Below the pieces are notes generated by a model that searched no databases, was not told the DNA's origin, and was given only the letters and a program-made list of their open reading frames with translations. Both the position numbers and the translations under genes were made by a program. Shown here one piece after another: positions 34,850 to 46,112 of a stretch of DNA of 64,000 bases. Each line of letters starts with the position of its first letter. The first letter of the stretch is position 1. This stretch comes from Vanessa cardui (taxonomy: Eukaryota; Arthropoda; Insecta; Lepidoptera; Nymphalidae). The stretch covers positions 4,409,501-4,473,500 of the forward strand of contig NC_061130.1 in NCBI RefSeq assembly GCF_905220365.1, written 5' to 3'.

Positions 34850-35155
34850 TGAGATGGCCCAGTGGTTAGAACGCGTGCATCTTAACCGATGATTGTGGGT
34901 TCAAACCCAGACAAGCACCGCTATATACTCGTATATGTGCTTAATTTATGTTTATAAATCATCTCGTGCTCGGCGGTGAAGGAAAACATCGTGAGGAAAC
35001 ATGCATGTGTCTAATTTCATCGAAATTCTGCCACATGTGCATTTCACCGATCCGCATTGGAACAGCGTGGTGGAATATGTTCCAAACCCTCTCCTTAATG
35101 GAAGAGGAGGCCTTATCTCAGCAGTGGGAAATTTACAGGCTGTTACTACTTTTAA
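34850..35155 (+). mobile_element. SINE family B, full-length
   Basis: GAGATGGCCCAGTGGTTAGA, B box GGGTTCAAACCC, stem CTCTCCTTAATGGAAGAGG and tail CAGGCTGTTACTACTTTT, of the AGTAACAGCC subfamily. Confidence 0.85.
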
Positions 35156-35212
35156 ATATTCATTTAACAATATTTTGTTATAGTGCTTAATATTATAGAT
35201 GATATGTGACTA

Positions 35213-35406
35213 CGGCCCAAAGACATTAGCCTTGTAAGAAAATTTTACCAATCTAAACATCGCAAATACGCCACCAACTGGGTGCTGGTTATGTCGCCTG
35301 GGTCCGTCGTTATACTGGCTCACTCATCCTCCGAACTGCAACAAACCAATGGAGATAGTAGGTGGTACCTAGCCAGACGACTTTCCACAAAGCCCTACCA
35401 GCAAGT
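35213..35406 (-). mobile_element. Old SINE family A copy
   Basis: Diverged: AATACGCCACCAACTGGG, TATACTGGCTCACTCATCCT and CACAAAGCCCTACCAGCAAG. Confidence 0.6.
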
Positions 35407-35486
35407 ATCATATACCTGGATTTGTTAAATTATATACATTTGTGTAAGATATCCTTCTTATGATCCTTATATATGTTGTAAAATCA

Positions 35487-35718
35487 GGTTTGGAACATAT
35501 TCCACCACGCTGTTCCAATGCGTGTTGGTGGAATACACATGTGGCAGAATTTCTTTGAAATTTGTCACATGCAGGTTTCCTCACGATGTTTTCCTTCGCC
35601 GCTGAGTACGAGATGAATTATAAAGACAAATTAAGCACATGAATCAGCGGTGCTTGCCTGGGTTTGAACCCGCAATCATCGGTTAAGATGCGTTCTAACC
35701 ACTGGGCCATCTCGACTC
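35487..35718 (-). mobile_element. SINE family B lacking its 3' tail
   Basis: CAGGTTTGGAACATATTCCA to CTAACCACTGGGCCATCTCG. The head is intact but the tail and 3' stem are absent, unusual for a retroposed copy and so probably a later deletion. Confidence 0.75.
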
Positions 35719-36077
35719 TTTATAACACACGTGACATCGATATCCGGAATTATACAACACATTTAATTATTGGAAATCCCACGCAAGTTTCATATTTGTG
35801 TTCGTAACAGAAACCCATTAAAAATTCTAAATCCCCAAACCGTATCGGAATCCTTCATCCCTAACAACCCTTTACAGAGTCAATTCGTTCGTATTCTAAG
35901 GGATTAGATTATTTTATAAATCAAATTTATTTACTAATCAAGCTTTAATGTGGTAATTACAACTTGCATTGACATTTAAGAGAAATTGCATAAGCTCTCG
36001 TACATATTGATATATACTTATAATGAGGTAACATTTCTTTGTTTGTAAGTGGAGAGTAATCTTTGTTTTTGTTTTGT
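35719..36077. other. No recognised feature
   Basis: Nothing recognised. Confidence 0.5.
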
Positions 36078-36356
36078 TTTATGGTATAGGTTGGCGGACG
36101 AGCATATAGGCCACCTGATGGTTAGTGATCACCATCACTAATAGACAATGATACTGTAAGAAATATTAACTATTCCTTACATCGTCAATGTGCCACCAAC
36201 CTTGGGAACTAAGATGTTATGTCCCTTGTGCCTGTAGTGACACTGGCTCACTCACCCTTCAAACCGGAACTCAACAATACTGAATACTGTTATTTGGCGG
36301 TAGAATAACTGATGGTACCTACCTAGCCGGGCTTGCACAAAGCCCTATCACCAAGT
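36078..36356 (-). mobile_element. SINE family A, full-length
   Basis: TTTATGGTATAGGTTGGCGG to GGGCTTGCACAAAGCCCTAT and CACCAAG. A weak SINE B remnant may follow at 36385-36470 (GGACACATGTAGGTTTCCTG). Confidence 0.82.
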
Positions 36357-36470
36357 AAATCTGTAAAACACATTACAGCACGATGCTTCAAAGCAGGTTG
36401 GCTTGCCACACATCTCTCAAAAGGTTGTTGAAAAATTGGACACATGTAGGTTTCCTGACGATGTAAACGC

Positions 36471-37080
36471 CGATGTCATGTCAACAACCTTTACCGAACA
36501 GAAGATGATTTATAAGCGCACTAAGAATCCAATATTATAATGTTTTTTATGGTCAGAAAAGTACATTATTCTTGATTTATATAGAGTACAATTTATATTT
36601 ACATCATATTATTATCTTCATTTACATTTCGTAATCTACGAGTATACGATCCGGCCTTACAATGTATACTCGTATACAAATAATTGACTCCCAATACTCA
36701 AAACAGTGCCTAATAATAACAAGCAATATATTCAACATATTATTAATAAACATGAAGCAAACATTATTATATCTGTACGTTGTATAAATACAGTGTAGCG
36801 TGATCGTTTGTGGATTAAACATTGATCCTCTGCGCGCCTCAGTGAGCACGTTAATCCATCAGTTGCGATTGTCATCGTTACACGATCGTTGCAAAACTAC
36901 AATTAACTATTAATAAGAAATAATTATATATATATAATAATAAACGAAATAAATAATACTAGTCGTATATTGTCAATTGCCGATTTCGTTTTTTGAAGAG
37001 AATTTTCTCAAGAGATACATATGTGTAAAATTTCAAGGCAAATATTAATTATATAGGTCTCTGTATATATATTACAAGTC
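36471..37080. other. No gene recognised
   Basis: AT-rich. A GC-richer spot near 36825-36890 (CTCTGCGCGCCTCAGTGAGC) has no recognised coding frame. Confidence 0.4.
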
Positions 37081-37375
37081 AGGTTTATTCCCTATCCCTT
37101 GGGAATTCTGAAATATCCTGAAAATAGTTTTTAGTTTTTGTTATAACCTACTTGCATGCTAAATTTGAAACTCCTAATAATTATAATTATAGAGATAGGG
37201 CTATTTATTCCCTATCCCATTGGAATTTTGAAAAATCCCTTGTTAGTACACCTCTAGGACACATAAGGCATACATGTGCCAAATTTCAAGTCTCTAAGTC
37301 CAGTGGTTTAGGCTGTGCGTTGTTTGTCAGTCACTCAGTATCGGAACAGTTTTGTATATATTGATTTTATAGATT
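37081..37375 (+). repeat. Repeat with an internal tandem duplication
   Basis: TTTATTCCCTATCCCTTGGG (37085) recurs as TTTATTCCCTATCCCATTGG (37204), about 120 bp on, with similar following sequence (TTTGAAACTCC, TTTCAAGTCTC). It ends near TTGTTTGTCAGTCACTCAGT, as in lepidopteran Helitron or LINE tails. Confidence 0.45.
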
Positions 37376-37377
37376 GA

Positions 37378-37630
37378 AGTGGACCTTATGGTAAGTGATA
37401 AACACCGGTCGTAGATATAGGCACGGTATTAATATTAACAATTTCTTACAAAGCTAACGCGTAGCCAACTGGAAACTAGGATGTTATGTCCCATGTTAAT
37501 TTAATGAAAATGGCTCACTTTATTTTCGAACCTCAACAATAAGTAAGTAGTGTTGTCTCTACGTAGAAAATTTTGTGGGTGGGTGATACGTACTCACAGG
37601 GATTTGCACAAAACCCTACCGCCACGTAAA
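37378..37630 (-). mobile_element. Old SINE family A copy
   Basis: Diverged, in register: CTTATGGTAAGTGATAAACA, AACTAGGATGTTATGTCCC and TTTGCACAAAACCCTACC. Confidence 0.55.
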
Positions 37631-38501
37631 TCTAAGCCGAGAGCTCAAAATAATAAAGCAACATGTGTCAAGGCAATGTTGACATCACAAAAAAAAAAAA
37701 CAAACTACTCAGCCCAAAGCAATCTCGAATCAATCAATTATATTAAAGATTTACGAGTAAATATAAATACAGCTGATACCTTTGTAACATTAGTAAAATA
37801 ACAATAATAGTTTGTAATTATCAGTAAGTGCGTAAGTGTTATTAATATATTTCCTATTTGTTATTTCTAAAAATAGTACATATTTACTACGTCCTGTTTT
37901 TTATCATCTAAGGAAGGCCAATGTACAATTACAGGGAGCCTTGGGGTAAGATGTCACCGTCGTCAAAGACTAGTATTATAACGAATAAAGAAAAACGTAG
38001 TCCGTTTATGCCAATGCGATTCCAATATAATTCGTAAGATATTGGTCCATTATCTCTGTAGTTTTTCACTCTCAATATACTTTTTAAAACGAGAAACAAC
38101 TACATAGTTTGACGATGGCATAATTTTAATATTATTATAGATGAAATGTTTACATATATTATTGTATCGTAAATATCAATTTATTAAGTTAAAATATTCA
38201 AATAATCTTAAATCAAAGTTTTATTTACATACGACAAAAATAATATTATTAGACGGTCGTTGATTTTTTTTTACATAATGTATGCTGGAAACTAATTGCA
38301 GATTACATTAAAAATGCAAAATTCTCGACGAGGATGGAACGTTTCGCAGAAAATAAAAGGTATGTTGATGTAGGAAATTAAAATAATTTTACAATATTCG
38401 CAAAGTCAGGACAACAGTAAAAAAGCTGTAATTTAATTTCAAAATATAAAACATTGATTCGTTAAAGAATACGAATTCGACTACTGCATTGTATCTTTTT
38501 T
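37631..38501. other. No recognised feature
   Basis: AT-rich. An 83-codon ORF (37550-37801) starts inside the old SINE and is not supported. Confidence 0.5.
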
Positions 38502-38664
38502 TATGGTATAGGTCGGCGGACGAGCATATGGACCACCTGATGGTAAGTGGTCACCACCACCCATAGACAATTACGCTGTAAGAAATATTAACTAGTCTTT
38601 ACATTGCCAACGTGCGACCAACCTTAGGAACTAAGATGTTATGTCCCTTGTGCCTGTAGTTACT
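38502..38664 (-). mobile_element. SINE family A, cut short
   Basis: TATGGTATAGGTCGGCGGAC to TTGTGCCTGTAGTTACT, where it stops abruptly; a 5'-truncated copy. Confidence 0.75.
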
Positions 38665-38688
38665 TATGCTTCTTATCAATTATATACA

Positions 38689-38790
38689 AATTTTACCTCT
38701 TTATAATATTAGTATAGATTGTATAGATGAACGATATAATTTGATCATATTTACGAACTATTGGACATAATGCCATTAGCAATGGAATAT
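38689..38790 (+). repeat. Direct duplication, copy 1 of 2
   Basis: Near-identical to 39822-39916 over about 90 bp, apart from an extra TGTATAGAT-type unit here. Its first part (TTATAATATTAGTATAGAT) is a minus-strand Helitron start; the second part (TTTGATCATATTTACGAACT) is shared flank. Confidence 0.75.
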
Positions 38791-38792
38791 CC

Positions 38793-39166
38793 ATACTAAT
38801 ATTATAAATGCGAAAGTAACTCTGTCTGACTGCCTGTCTGTTTCGCTTTCATTCCCAAATTACTGGACCGATTTAAATGAAATTTGGTAATCAAATAGTC
38901 TAGAGCCTGAGAAAGGACATGGCTACTTTTTATTGAAAAAAAAAAAGTGTTGTAAAGGTTATTAATTTCGGGATATTAACCATCCCGAAATTAATAACTT
39001 TAATAATAAAAATAACCATGTTAATTTAAAATCTTATATAGGGTTGTAAAGGGTTAGGTTATAAAACTTATATTTTAGGCTGTTGATCTACACTTATAAA
39101 ATATCATATCATGACACCCTCTGAGGACGGCTTTCATTTTCTAAGCGACACAAACCGCGGGGAACA
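38793..39166 (+). mobile_element. Helitron-like element with a family G foldback insert
   Basis: Starts CATACTAATATTATAAATGC, GAAAGTAACTCTGTCTGACT and ends near CCGCGGGGAACACATAG. Family G sits at 38959-39042. Confidence 0.65.
38959..39042 (+). repeat. Family G foldback insertion with 10-bp target duplication
   Basis: Flanked by GTTGTAAAGG at 38949-38958 and 39043-39052. It has a perfect 17-bp inverted repeat (38958-38974 against 38982-38998, loop ATTAACC), then AATAACCATGTTAATTTAAA as in the copies at 18027 and 32098. Confidence 0.65.
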
Positions 39167-39443
39167 CATAGTCACTATTTAGTATAAAATAAAGTCACTT
39201 TCTCTGTCCCTATGTCTCTTTGTAAGCTTAAATCTTTAAAACTTCCGCACGAATTTTGATGCGGTTTTTTATAATAGATAGGGTGATTCAAGAGGAAGGT
39301 TTTTGTAAGTAATAGATGGACAATATAGTAAAGAAACACTGATTGATAATTATAGAAGTTTGTAATATGATGTCGTAAATAAACAAATTCTGTAGTGTAT
39401 TTAGTATGAGTTTTGTCCCGTGCGAAGCCGGGTGGATCGCTAG
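39167..39443 (+). mobile_element. Helitron-like element
   Basis: AAAGTCACTTTCTCTGTCCC, GAATTTTGATGCGGTTTTTT, AAACAAATTCTGTAGTGTAT and the end CCGGGTGGATCGCTAG at 39443. Confidence 0.65.
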
Positions 39444-39821
39444 TTTATTATATACTACCCCGCGCCCCGGACCCCGCGGCTTTGCTCGCGTATTAGTATA
39501 TAAAAGATAAAATATAAAATATAGAGATATGGTATCACGGACTTTTTTGTAGAATAATGAAGACGAACCAGGTAGCCATACATTGTTTTTAATTTTGAGC
39601 AACTATTTAGGCAGCGCACGCAAATAATTCTGTTTTATGAGGTATTTTTTATCCGACTTGCTAGACAAAAGTTGTGATAGCTCGGTTAATATACATGTTA
39701 TAGAAACAATTTATAGCCTATAGCGCTCAGGAATAATGTAGCTATCTGCCAGTTAAAAAAAAATTAAAAATGCATTATGACTTCCAGAGATTATACCCTG
39801 CATATAAATTTACAAACTTAC
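39444..39821. other. No gene; GC-rich TE-like end at 39452-39495
   Basis: CCCCGCGCCCCGGACCCCGC then GGCTTTGCTCGCG resembles a Helitron end in the opposite orientation. The rest is AT-rich. Confidence 0.4.
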
Positions 39822-39916
39822 TAATTTTACCTCTTTATAATATTAGTATAGATGAAGGATATAATTTGATCATATTTACGAACTATTGGGCATAATGCCA
39901 TTAGCAATGGATATTA
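39822..39916 (+). repeat. Direct duplication, copy 2 of 2
   Basis: See 38689-38790. It differs by a 9-11-base indel and a few substitutions. Confidence 0.75.
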
Positions 39917-40669
39917 CTTAAACTTAATTGTATTAAGTCGAGAAGTTAATTGTAATTAAGGATAACCACTTATCTACACCACCACTACATGTGTCTTTTA
40001 AAGTATATTTATTCAAATATGTAACGTTATACTGCCACAAGCAGCAACGTATTCAAATGTCGACTGACAGTCCTGAACGCATTGTTTTATCTCGGAACTC
40101 GTGCTGTGGGCGAAAAGTTGAAAAAACAGTTACGGAAAGTTTGTTAGTCAGACGAACCGACGAAAAAAAAACAATAAATGTTTGTTCGACGGAACAGAAA
40201 GTTTTAATTGATTTAATTTTTCACTTTTTTTTTTAATATTAATGCAAACAATTTACGCACCCACTGGCAAAGGTAGAAAAGGAACAGATAATAAATTAAT
40301 AAGTTCGTTTTTATTTTCATAATCAAAACAAAGATTTCGTTTAGTACTAGTAGGGTAAATGTAGGTAATGGGGATCACTTAAGCGAAAATGAAAAAAAAA
40401 GCTAATCTATGAATCAACTATTTATTACTCTGTTTTTATTGTAAACTTTACTCTACTAACTATCGATTGAGATCAACTTTAATTACTTTGGTTTATTAAT
40501 TTTGGTACAATAGAATTGAAAAAAAATAATAACTTTGATCCCGATTGTCAACTTGGGTTGGCAATGGTAATCAGTATGTGGGCAATGGTGATCAACACAT
40601 ATCGCAAACATAATTGTGAGCAGTATCCTGTATCTATCTAGTTGAAGTATCAACCTGGACTTGAATGTA
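39917..40669. other. No recognised feature
   Basis: AT-rich. An 81-codon ORF (39991-40236) has no recognisable domain. Confidence 0.5.
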
Positions 40670-40905
40670 GACTAAGATCTCCTCTCCTTATGAACAAAAG
40701 GTTTGGGGATTATTAAAGACGCTACATCAATGTGGATTGTTGGATATATGTTCATGGGATAGATCATCTGATGATGATGTCAAACCATTAAAAATTGAGC
40801 ACAAAAAATTTAGTATTACTTTTCTGGTCTTGAACCCGCAATATTATATTTTAATTAATTAGAACATAAAAGGACTGGACCATCTGCTCATCAGCTCTAA
40901 TATAT
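40670..40905 (-). mobile_element. Very old SINE family B copy
   Basis: Diverged: GTAGACTAAGATCTCCTCTC, GGTCTTGAACCCGCAATA and GGACTGGACCATCTGCTC. Confidence 0.45.
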
Positions 40906-40945
40906 ATCTAATTATTGGAAATGGCCAAGTGTGACCAAAGAAGTT

Positions 40946-41206
40946 TTAAGTCTTCCCAAAATGACAATGTTCATAATGAGTATAGCTATTAGGTAATTGA
41001 TAATACAAAGCGTTCGAAACTTGCGATGGATTAGATGAACCGCCATTTTGTGATCCAGGACTGTAACTTTGGAAATCTCCCTGAGGATATTGAATTGTTT
41101 GTCCTTGAATTAAGCCGGGGTTTTGTTGGTCCAACCTTTGTCCTTGATGAGCTACTTGCTTTTGTTTCTGGTTTTCGGTGAGAATAATTTGTATTCTGAT
41201 TTATTT
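40946..41206 (-). CDS. Gln/Ser/Gly-rich open frame, possible terminal exon
   Basis: On minus an open frame runs from a stop near 41207 to TAA at 40946. It contains NQKQKQVAHQGQRLDQQNPG and later FQSYSPGSQNGGSSNPS, ending HYEHCHFGKT. There is no ATG at its start, but a possible acceptor (TAAATCAG near 41191) would make it a last exon. The Q/S/G/N/P-rich composition contrasts with the surrounding AT-rich noise. No partner exon, domain or homologue is recognised, so it may be a relic. Confidence 0.25.
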
Positions 41207-42217
41207 GGCTGAGTTTTGGTGATTTGTATGTATAAATTAAAAAAAAAATCTATTGCCCCAAAAAACAACTTCTGTATCTAATATAATTAATGATTGTAAA
41301 TTTATCGAAATATTAGACCTTTATCTATCTACTTATTCCTTTCAATAATCTTTTAAGTTTTTTATATACAGACTTATTTCATTATGTTTTTATTAGAACC
41401 AGAGCTAATTATATATATATGTATCTAATGGCGATAATTTCTGTCAAATCCCAACCTCTAGGCGGTCTATTCCAACCACACAAGCACAGCCAACATATAA
41501 AAAACATTTGAAATCGAATTGCCAAGACATCATTGGACGATAACTTGAATATAATAATTGTTTTAATATTAATTATGGGTTCATGAAAAATGGCGTTCTG
41601 AACGTAAATGATGTCGTTATCGGATCTTTGAACTTTAAATTTAAATGGATAAAAATAATTAAGTATAAAAGTGTTATTTTATAAATAATTATATATACTA
41701 ATCAAACTAACAGTCTGCAGTACACAATATAAGTAAGGTATTAGCAAATCGCATGGAAAACGTAAATCTAAAATTGATTTAATCTAATCCTCTTTTTTTT
41801 ATGGGCTTCCCTACAAAACTATACCAAACACTTGGAGTTATTTTATTGTTTGTTAGTTTTGAGAGTACCTCCCTTTTTAATATTACGAACATCTGGTGGT
41901 CTATATATATTTTTTTTTATAAATTGACAGAATTGAAAAATATATATTTTAAGCCATAACTTTAATTGGAAAGTGTTACCGTTTACGTATTAAATAAAAA
42001 TTCGTTGAATTTTCAATAAGTTACCCTGTTCCGCCCACATTGCAATTCCTACTCAAACCATTAGGTAAGTAAGCCACCCACGTGATGTAACCAATTCAAT
42101 AAAAAAACATTAAAATCCAATTAATTATTACAATACATCTGTTACGTCATTCTGTCCATTAGTGACTTATGAATTTAGTCAGTTGCTAAAAATATTTTTA
42201 ATCTTAAAATAAGAAAC
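41207..42217. other. No recognised feature
   Basis: AT-rich; nothing recognised. Confidence 0.5.
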
Positions 42218-43433
<1,216 letters not shown>

Positions 43434-43605
43434 AGGTGCCTACCTGATCATATTATAAAGTCGCTTTTGTTGTTTAAGCGGCAACATGGCATAATTCTTG
43501 AGGTACAGTGACAGACAGACACACTGCCAGACAGCGAATTAGTAGTATTATTATCTCAGTAATAGGGTCCCGTTTACACCCTTTAGGTACGGAACCCTAA
43601 AAAGT
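43434..43605 (-). repeat. Dispersed-repeat end (TAGGGTCCCGT type)
   Basis: GTACAGTGACAGACAGACAC then AATAGGGTCCCGTTTACACC and TTAGGTACGGAACCCTAAAA. The reverse form (TTAGGGTTCCGTACC) is a common lepidopteran repeat terminus. Only one copy is present here. Confidence 0.5.
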
Positions 43606-44389
43606 ATTCGTTGACAGTTATTAGTTTATAAACTAACAAATAAACTAATAAAATAACATATAAATATGAATGCTTCATTCTAACGGCCAATATCTGGTTT
43701 CGTTTGCCTTTTAAAAGTACTTTAAAAAGTAAAAAATATTTGCGTGCATACCTAAAATTCCGTTATATTTTATTCTGCATTTTATACATGTATGAGCAAT
43801 GTATACAATGCCTTAAATTAAATAAATTAAAAACATTTTCAGTAGTTGTTAATTACAAATAGTTTCAATAGCCACATACAGTCATAATTAAAAAATATTA
43901 TTATAATTATCTGTATCAAGTACAAAATGGTATCATTAAAAAATAAGCAAAAACAAAACGTTGTTTTATAGATAACACTCTGATACGCGTAAGGGTATAT
44001 TGAATGAATAATTCTTAGATAATACATACTATTTTATTAGTTTTACCAAACCCAGTTTGGGATGTCGTTAAAACTTATCAAAACAACAATATATTTTTAT
44101 AGTATAAAATTGCATTGCATGCATAATAAAAATATGTATCATTCAAAATAAATAAATGTTTTAAATTGTATTACATTCATATAAATGATACATATTTTTT
44201 TATAAGTAAGGATAAATGCTTTTGTTTATTTCACATGTCAATATTATTAGTATTCTAACCTCTCAATTAGTTCAACTGTATTTGTACCTCGAGAACAACC
44301 GTGACACTAAACCATCGTTGCTGAACACAATAGACTATTTGACTGGTTTTTAAAATCCATTTTATATTATTTAGAAAAGGTTTTGTGAA
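43606..44389. other. No recognised feature
   Basis: AT-rich; nothing recognised. Confidence 0.5.
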
Positions 44390-44950
44390 GTAGGGAATTT
44401 GTTGTACATATTTGCCCAAAAATATCAAATTAAAAATTCCATATTTGAATAGTGCGCGAAAATGCTATTGCGATATTTTATTGATTGATAATATTGCGCT
44501 GCAATGGGGTCGGTGACGTCACTTTCCTGTATTGTAATCTGTGCTACATATAATCCACATACAGAATGACGACGTCATCATAAACCCGATCAATCAGGAG
44601 TTTTGAATAAATTAATTATTATTTTCAAGTTTCGTTACTGAATAACGATTTTTAAGCACATAATATAATGATTACCATAATTGACACTTTATTTTTCGTA
44701 TTGTCAAATAGCCTATTGTAAACCCCTAGAGGTAGGGGGGTATGGAATGCACTACATAATTATGAATTAATGTATAATTCAATGCACTGGTAATGCGGGC
44801 GACGATCATTGTTGAACAGCTGATTTACAAAAAGTGACCGAAACATATTGCCGCCTTTTAAACATGGCGGACGCGCTTGCGCTTTATTTTTCATAAGATG
44901 GTCTCAACTGAAGGGCCATTCTGTAAAAAGTTACTTTGTGAATGAATGGA
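44390..44950. repeat. Mixed-composition segment, probable TE remnant
   Basis: Less AT-rich than the surroundings and contains GTGACGTCAC (44513-44522), GACGTCATC (44572), CCCCTAGAGGTAGGGGGG (44727) and ACATGGCGGACGCGCTTGCG. No ORF. It is probably an old transposon; its second copy was not found. Confidence 0.4.
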
Positions 44951-45046
44951 TGTCACCCATAAAATATTAAAACTCGACTTAGGTTAATACGTTACTTTTA
45001 TACCTGTTTCTTTTAAATACAATAATAATAAGACTTAATTTCGCAA

Positions 45047-45267
45047 ATCATTTAAGGCTCCTTTTTTTCGCTGGAAAAACGCTTTACGCGCTTCCCCCAC
45101 GTGATGGAAAGTGGGATGGTGTGTGGGACTCCCCGGTTTCCTGAACGCCTAGTGCGCCCAGGTCCACCGGGTTTACCCACTAAAAAACCAGCGGTACCCT
45201 CTCCGTCTTTCAGTGGGCGCCACGGGATAGCTTACGCATGCTACCGTGACATCATTTAAGGCTCCTT
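45047..45267 (-). mobile_element. GC-rich 0.18-kb retroposon, family F (copy 2), with 17-bp target duplication
   Basis: The element is 45064-45250 on minus with the same two ends as the copy at 16883-17062 (T-run then TCGCTGGAAAAACGC; CATGCTACCGTGAC). It carries an extra CCCCCACGTGATGG-type segment. The perfect direct repeat ATCATTTAAGGCTCCTT lies at 45047-45063 and 45251-45267. Confidence 0.85.
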
Positions 45268-45989
45268 GTCTGATTCCTGTTTCGATTTTTTTCAGCCCAA
45301 TAGCACCTATCTACTAAGTAAATTTATTTATTTAAATTTGTTATCGAGAATACAGGGCTTAAAATTCCATTTAAAACTAACATTCGTTTCTCGCTTAACT
45401 TGACATTATTACGATTTATTATACATTTGTCTTACGAAAAAATAATCTTAATTTAATAGGGATGTGCCTGCATCATCTTCCTTAGCTGTTCGTATCGATA
45501 AAGTCAAGGAAATGTATGAATATTAAATACAAAGTATCGGCGACTAAATCAGATATATTACACAGAATACAATAGTATTATAAAATATTTTTGATTTTAA
45601 ATTTGTAATCCTACAGTTGAGTGAATGGAACGAATGTGTACGATATACGTGAAGATAATGTCACCAAGGAATCAGGAGTTATGGTACACCTATAGCTACT
45701 TTATGATATCATAACTCTCCTTGATTTCACGGAACCATCTAGTCCAACACACATAATATATCTATACATATGTTCATATTTTGATATGGACTTACGACAA
45801 TACTTTCCCTTAAAAAATATGATTTTGAGGTTTCGTCGTCATCAAACTGATTGGCAGCAAATTTGCTTTACATTACTTTGTAACATAAGCATTTATTATT
45901 ATTTACATTGTATAATTATTATTTTTTACTTCATTGATTATATTTTAATCTTCAGGCTGGAATATCTCATAATAAATGTTTGCTACCAA
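45268..45989. other. No recognised feature
   Basis: AT-rich; nothing recognised. Confidence 0.5.
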
Positions 45990-46112
45990 AGAGGGCTTGC
46001 TTCTTTGCCGGTAATAGCTTTATGTGTAATTGAGCACTGTAACATGACTATTCAAAGTGCTGTGTAATTCCAAAGAGCTTTTATGAACCTACTTTAATTA
46101 AAAAATTTGGTT
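45990..46112 (+). mobile_element. Decayed LINE 3' UTR (family C)
   Basis: TTGCCGGTAATAGCTTTATG, ACTATTCAAAGTGCT and TTATGAACCTACTTTAATTA match family C in order but not closely. Confidence 0.4.

Noticed and set aside
34850..34925. tRNA genes at SINE B heads
   Set aside because: A and B boxes are present, but the acceptor arms do not pair and the sequence always continues into the SINE body.
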